From contig UZAE01012436.1 of the NCBI GenBank assembly GCA_900617975.1, forward strand, positions 1-23,756: a stretch of 23,756 nucleotides of DNA, given 5' to 3'. Made by a program: the position numbers and the translations under genes. The stretch's first letter is position 1, and each line of letters starts with the position of its first letter. The notes under the pieces were generated by a model, which saw nothing but the letters and a program-made list of their open reading frames with translations, was not told where the DNA came from and did no database searches. The stretch is from Rodentolepis nana (Eukaryota > Platyhelminthes > Cestoda > Cyclophyllidea > Hymenolepididae). Positions 19,264-23,756 of this stretch are shown here, one piece after another.

Positions 19264-20539
19264 GAAATGGAACTTTATAAGCAAAGTCATACTTAATGAT
19301 TCAAATCAATTAATACCAAAAGGCCATTCATTTAAGTAATGTGAAGTGTTTTTGAATTCTAAGCAGACAGAAAATGTGCTAATCAAAATTATTCCATATG
19401 AAATCGAAAGCCCTAAATTGGAAAATCTATATGTGTTTTTAAAAGTGACAAATTTGGGCTTCATCATTTACACTCACCATTGCTCGTTGTTGTAATTTGC
19501 CTGTATTCTAAAAAAATACCAGTTATTCTTTTAAGCACCATTTTCTTGCAAAATGACGCCTTTATTTTTTCTTAATCAAATTGATAATATATTTAAACTT
19601 TTGCTCTTATTCACATGATCTTATTGAATTCGGTATAAATGATAATTAAATGTTGGTTGATGGGGAAGATTGAATCAAATAAAATTTCATAAAAGTACAG
19701 TTCAGGCAAATAAAAAAATTGTTTGAAGTAGAAGAAATAACATAAAATAAGCATTTTAAAATAATGCCAATGGTAAATAATACATTTATTCACGGCTAAC
19801 ATAATACAAATATTGTTTATTTAATCAAACCCATTTTAGGTACAATAACCGAAGTAAAAGAAAGCAATTCTGATATTCTATATAATAAGGCATGATTTCA
19901 TTTAAAATTGATTAAACATGTAAATGCCAAATTCCCTCACGAAAGCGTATTTAACAAAATAAATATTATTCAATATAACCAATGACAATGGTTTCTGGAA
20001 ATAGTGTTTAATTTCGCATTAAAACTTAAAAGGCAAAAATTCGTCTAAATTCCAAAGCGCTAAGTATTTAATTCAAATAACAGTAATATTGGAGCAAAAG
20101 AAAGAGAACCAACTTTCGCATTCCGTTATATCAGGTGACACACCTAAACGGAACACAATTTATTGAGAAAGACTATTCGATATGCTTATATACACACATA
20201 TTCAAAACTGACATACCGCCTTTTTCCCAAAGACACTGACTCCTACAAACGAACCTCCTACTATTGCGTAGAAATGTGTGCTCGTTTCATTTCCTTCTCG
20301 ATGATATTCAAGTGCATAATCCACCTGATCCCTTTCGGCGTTTTCAATGAAGTTTTCTTAATGATCGAAATACTACCCTTACATAGTTGACATTAAACGA
20401 TCAATGAAATGTTAAATGACTCACTACAAAATTTTTGTGTTTTATCCTCATGAACAACACCGTTTCGCCATGAACAAATCTTCGTCTGGTTTTTGAACAA
20501 AGTCATCTTAAATTGCAAGAAGTGCTATTATTAATAATA

Positions 20540-21120
20540 CATTGATAGAACTCGATACCGCAAGCATAATTTTGTCAGGCAGTGGCATTAATCATGAATT
20601 CATATAAGAATGATAAAACAGGCAATACCTGTATTAGCAATTTATAATTAAATTTGTAGTAATTTAGATCTCAAAACAAGTATGCTAGTTTGATTAATAA
20701 CAGGCATTATTTAATTGTGGCTTAAAGAAATGAAATTTTCAAAGAATATGTTTTTGATATAAGGAAAATAGACGCACAAATACTCTGTCACTTTTGCCTA
20801 TAATCGAAAAGTTATTGAAATATTAATTGAATTCGTTATTTCTTGCATACTTTGGTCAGTCAGTAACATTTATCATAAATTCATAAAAAAATATTAGAAC
20901 TGAAAATACTTGAACCAACAATTCATGATTAAATTTGTAGTAATTTAACCCTCAGAACAAATTTGCTATTTCGATTAATCTAAAGCATTATTTGATTGAA
21001 AGGTAAATTTTTAAACTAAATTGTATCTTAAAGAAATAAAATTTTCGAAGAAAATGTTTTTGTTAAAATGAAAATAGACGCACAAAGAATTCGCTATTTT
21101 TGCCTTTAATTGAAAAGTTT
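20540..21120. repeat. Imperfect tandem duplication of about 280-300 bp inside copy 2
   Basis: Unit A (about 20540-20818) and unit B (about 20819-21120) both match the single segment 9295-9600 of copy 1. Unit B is almost identical to copy 1, while unit A is clearly more diverged and lacks a stretch of about 30 nt. The repeat ends just before exon 4. It marks the border between the old and the recently homogenised part of copy 2. Confidence 0.8.
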
Positions 21121-21810
21121 ATTTTAACAGAACTCAGCCCTTCCTCAAATCGGGCAAACGGAAACGACGCTTCGGGCATAATATTTCCTGCAAATAACCG
21201 AAAAACAATGTTACAAATAATGAAAATTTAAGAATTTATTCTTAATATAATAGCATTTGTGTATTAACGCAATGCTCATTGTCAAATCTAACCTGGTTTA
21301 ACGGATGGGAATTGACATTTCGGGACCAATGTGGCAACGCAAACGGCATCGGATCCATAGCGACGCAGTTCTTCGAATCTTGTAACATCATCGATTGTTA
21401 TATTTGAGAAACCTTCTGTGGCAAATGGATAGTTGAAGAGATAAATGCTCAAGGCTAATTCGTACCAGAATGTACACTGCAGGGTTCGCCAATCTTTTTG
21501 TCTTCCGAATAACAACTGCCATCGAGTATGTCAAATTTAACAAACTCCCCTTTCTCAATAGCGTAGAAAAACTGAAAATTAAAGCAAATAAAAAGCTTAT
21601 TGCCTCCAACGTCTGCTTACACTCCTTTCATTTGTGGCAAATATTAGAGGTTCTGATTTTCCAATTGGTGTTGCCACGATCCTCGAACAAATTGAATGAG
21701 GTAAATCTAAGCCCTCTTTTCTTGAAGAAACAGTTAACTGCAGTAGAACGAAAATGAATGAATTAACAAACATTGGAGCGCATGTGTGATTCAACATTTG
21801 CCACAGTAAT

Positions 21811-21819
21811 ATTTATATA
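21811..21819 (-). promoter_or_regulatory. TATA box of duplicated gene, copy 2
   Basis: TATATAAAT on the minus strand, same spacing to the ATG (21773) as in copy 1 and identical surroundings. Confidence 0.55.
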
Positions 21820-22582
21820 TGAATCGAACCTACCAATTAATTTGCTTGAGTGCATCAATATAATTTTATTTTTGGCGCAAAAATATCCAAGCCCACAAAA
21901 TATGAGATGCAAAACAGCCATTCAAATTGTTTGAGTTATTGAATTTAGCCTTTTGTTCAACATGCATAAAAACTAGTTGAGCAAAATCAAAAATAGAAAG
22001 GAAAAATTTCAGAGATATAAGGCAAATTCTATAATTTTGTTGTTTTTTACCATGCGCCATGTGTTTCGTCGTTCGTTGCTCGTATTCAATTCTAGGTTGA
22101 TGCGTGATATTTTTACCGGATCTTTGACAGCTTAACCTGAAGGTCAACGCATGAAATACTTCTGATGATCGCTAATATAAATAAATCCATCGCCATAACC
22201 ACGTGTTTCTTGAACGAAAACTAATGATTGGAGAACACAAAGGTCAAGTATGTAGACCAATTAAATTGGTGGACCAGTTTACAAGATTTGATGGATGAAA
22301 AATGCTTCGTGTATCAAAATTGCATTATTTGTATAATGATAAGCAGTAAATCATATCGAGCTTTAAGGGTTACAGATAATTTAGTAAAACCGTAGGTAAA
22401 TGTGTTTCGCATTGAAGAAAAACCTACTAATATGTAATTTGTTGTATTTTCGATTTCAACCCAGTCCAAAAATTGAAATTTGGGTCAAGCTCCTTTTCAA
22501 TCATTTGTGTTATGGAAACCTTAAAGTTCAGAACCTATGCACAACGGACTCGCTACTGAAACAAACTTCATTTTATTTTCCA

Positions 22583-23756
22583 CGATCAAATTTTATGGAA
22601 ATATTAGGAGAGAAATAAGTTAAGAATTAGTTCGTAAGTATTACTTGCAAACCAAATCAAATTCAGTCAGCAAACGTAAATAAGGATTAAGCTCTTTTTT
22701 TTACTGCTCTGTGTAATAACAACTTTAAACACTACTCCTGCATAAAGTACCAGCTACTTGGAAAATCCTCAGAACAGCTTGCCTGATCAAAGTTTAAGAA
22801 AATGTTAAGGAAAATTAGTTAAGAGTGTACATAACGGCAACACTTGCAAGACAGACATGACATATTAAAATGTTTTGCATCTTTCCAAAGATTCAAAATA
22901 TTGAGAAAGGGTTTCACAATTGGTGGCATTTTTTAGCTTTTATTAACCAAGATCAGACCTTATATGCTTCCATCAATTGTGCCATGCATTTGTAATAATT
23001 TCGTTTTCAAGACTAAAAATCACAAGAACGGCCACTTTTTTATTTCAACTGCTTAGCTTGTCTGCAGTTGTTGGGACTCCAAGTTGTGGAAATATAAAAA
23101 TTCCCAAATACTCAATACTTCTCCGTATGTGGAACGACATTAACAGCACCATTTTATTAAGTGTATCAAGTTGAATTGAAAATGGTTCGATATATAATGA
23201 GGCTCATTTGATTCATATTTGGGCCTTGAGATTTAATTTTGATTTTATTTGACTACTTAAGGCGCATTAATCAACTAAGTGCATACTTAATCTCAATTCA
23301 ATAAAAGCATTCAGATAGTACAATTAGAATATAAGGATTTGGTTGTTGTATAATTTGATTGCCAATAAGATGATATTCATATTTTATCCAGTCTGTTTCT
23401 AAATCTACCACATTTACAAACATCTCATTATACCTAGTAATTTGAGGCTGCTTAATTTCAGGTAATATATCATTTCTTGCAACACCTTAAGTTTATAATT
23501 ATTTTCGTCTCAAAAGAAATTATCACATGTGGCAAATTAAAATCGATTATGAGGCACGAATAAAGTATTATAGAAATATGAAACATTCAAATGAAAATAG
23601 TGTATGTATCAAATCATTCTCTACTATTAAACGGATTGGTAAAGCTAACAAATAAGCAAAATATTTGCCTTGTTATTGATTCTGAAATTATCTGAGAGAT
23701 ATTGTTTTAATAAAGCCCAAAAATTAATTCTCACCCAGAAACGCACTTGGCTTGGT
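22583..23756. other. Stretch without a supported gene
   Basis: AT-rich DNA beyond the point where copy 1 is hidden by the gap. On the plus strand a frame following CAACTGCTTAG (ends near 23056) reads LSAVVGTPSCGNIKIPKYS and stops at 23174, but it has no ATG start and no second exon. Part of this stretch may also belong to the duplication; this cannot be seen because of the gap. Confidence 0.4.

Larger units (their letters stand above)
18623..21773 (-). pseudogene. Small secreted protein with micro-exons, copy 2 (frameshifted in exon 5)
   Basis: Exons match copy 1: 21621-21773, 21466-21571, 21293-21415, 21134-21187, 20217-20356, 19478-19507, 18961-18990, 18745-18771, 18623-18657. Signal peptide, splice sites and the stop in GVGISQWIFQ are kept; several acceptors changed from CAG to TAG and remain valid. 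Exon 5 is 140 nt instead of 141 because one base is missing near 20231. The frame is therefore lost: micro-exon 6 is read out of frame and a stop appears in micro-exon 7. The product would keep the N-terminal part but lose the Thr-rich micro-exons and hydrophobic C-terminus. It may be a recent pseudogene, a truncated but used isoform, or an assembly error. The reading frame around exon 5, HFYAIVGGSFVGVSVFGKK, still looks well preserved. Confidence 0.55.
18175..22582. repeat. Segmental duplication, copy 2
   Basis: Direct-orientation partner of 6830-11061. It is longer because of a partial tandem duplication (20540-21120) and small indels. Left of about 20819 it differs by roughly a tenth from copy 1; right of it the two are almost the same. 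Homology can be followed to 22582, where copy 1 enters the assembly gap. Confidence 0.95.

Noticed and set aside
22977..23174. 65-codon plus-strand ORF with a hydrophobic stretch
   Set aside because: It starts at TTG, has no ATG, and no promoter or second exon fits it.
1..23756. tRNA or rRNA genes, CRISPR arrays, long simple repeats, viral genes
   Set aside because: None was recognised on either strand; short A/T runs are within expectation for this composition.

Overview
The window looks like AT-rich nuclear DNA from an invertebrate animal. It holds a decayed jockey-type non-LTR retrotransposon, candidate genes split into small exons by very short introns, TATA boxes and AATAAA signals. No prokaryotic gene layout is visible. 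The species cannot be named; an arthropod or another protostome is a guess. All gene models were worked out by eye from splice signals, phase and comparison of two copies inside the window. Nothing was checked by a search.

Layout. 1-2607 (minus): a retrotransposon pseudogene with endonuclease, linker, reverse transcriptase (YADD box) and post-RT region, broken by stops and frameshifts. 2629-2819 (plus): a doubtful tiny two-exon gene. 4051-5798 (minus): candidate exons of a gene built like the duplicated one. 6830-11061 and 18175-22582: two direct copies of a segmental duplication. Each carries one minus-strand gene for a small predicted secreted protein of unknown family. 11062-11958: an assembly gap of 897 N. 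11970-12146 (plus): the 3' end of a gene whose front lies in the gap. 12569-13300 (minus): exons of one or two unidentified genes. 15690-16196 (minus): a multi-pass membrane protein with a 36-nt intron. The rest is AT-rich sequence without supported genes.

Main result. Copy 1 of the duplication fits a nine-exon gene (7247-10253, minus) of 232 residues. A TATA box lies just upstream, then a signal peptide exon, introns of 49 and 50 nt, and several exons whose lengths are multiples of three with phase 1 at both ends. These include micro-exons of 30, 30 and 27 nt before a 10-residue terminal exon. Frame is kept across all eight junctions. In copy 2 the splice sites and stop are conserved although the DNA has drifted, but one exon has lost a base, so the product should be truncated. 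The design resembles the micro-exon genes of parasitic flatworms and the bicycle genes of aphids in architecture only; no sequence relationship is claimed.

The two copies are mosaic. The promoter and first exons are almost identical (351 nt without a change), while the 3' half differs by roughly a tenth. The switch lies next to a partial tandem repeat at about 20819, which suggests recent gene conversion or unequal crossing-over.
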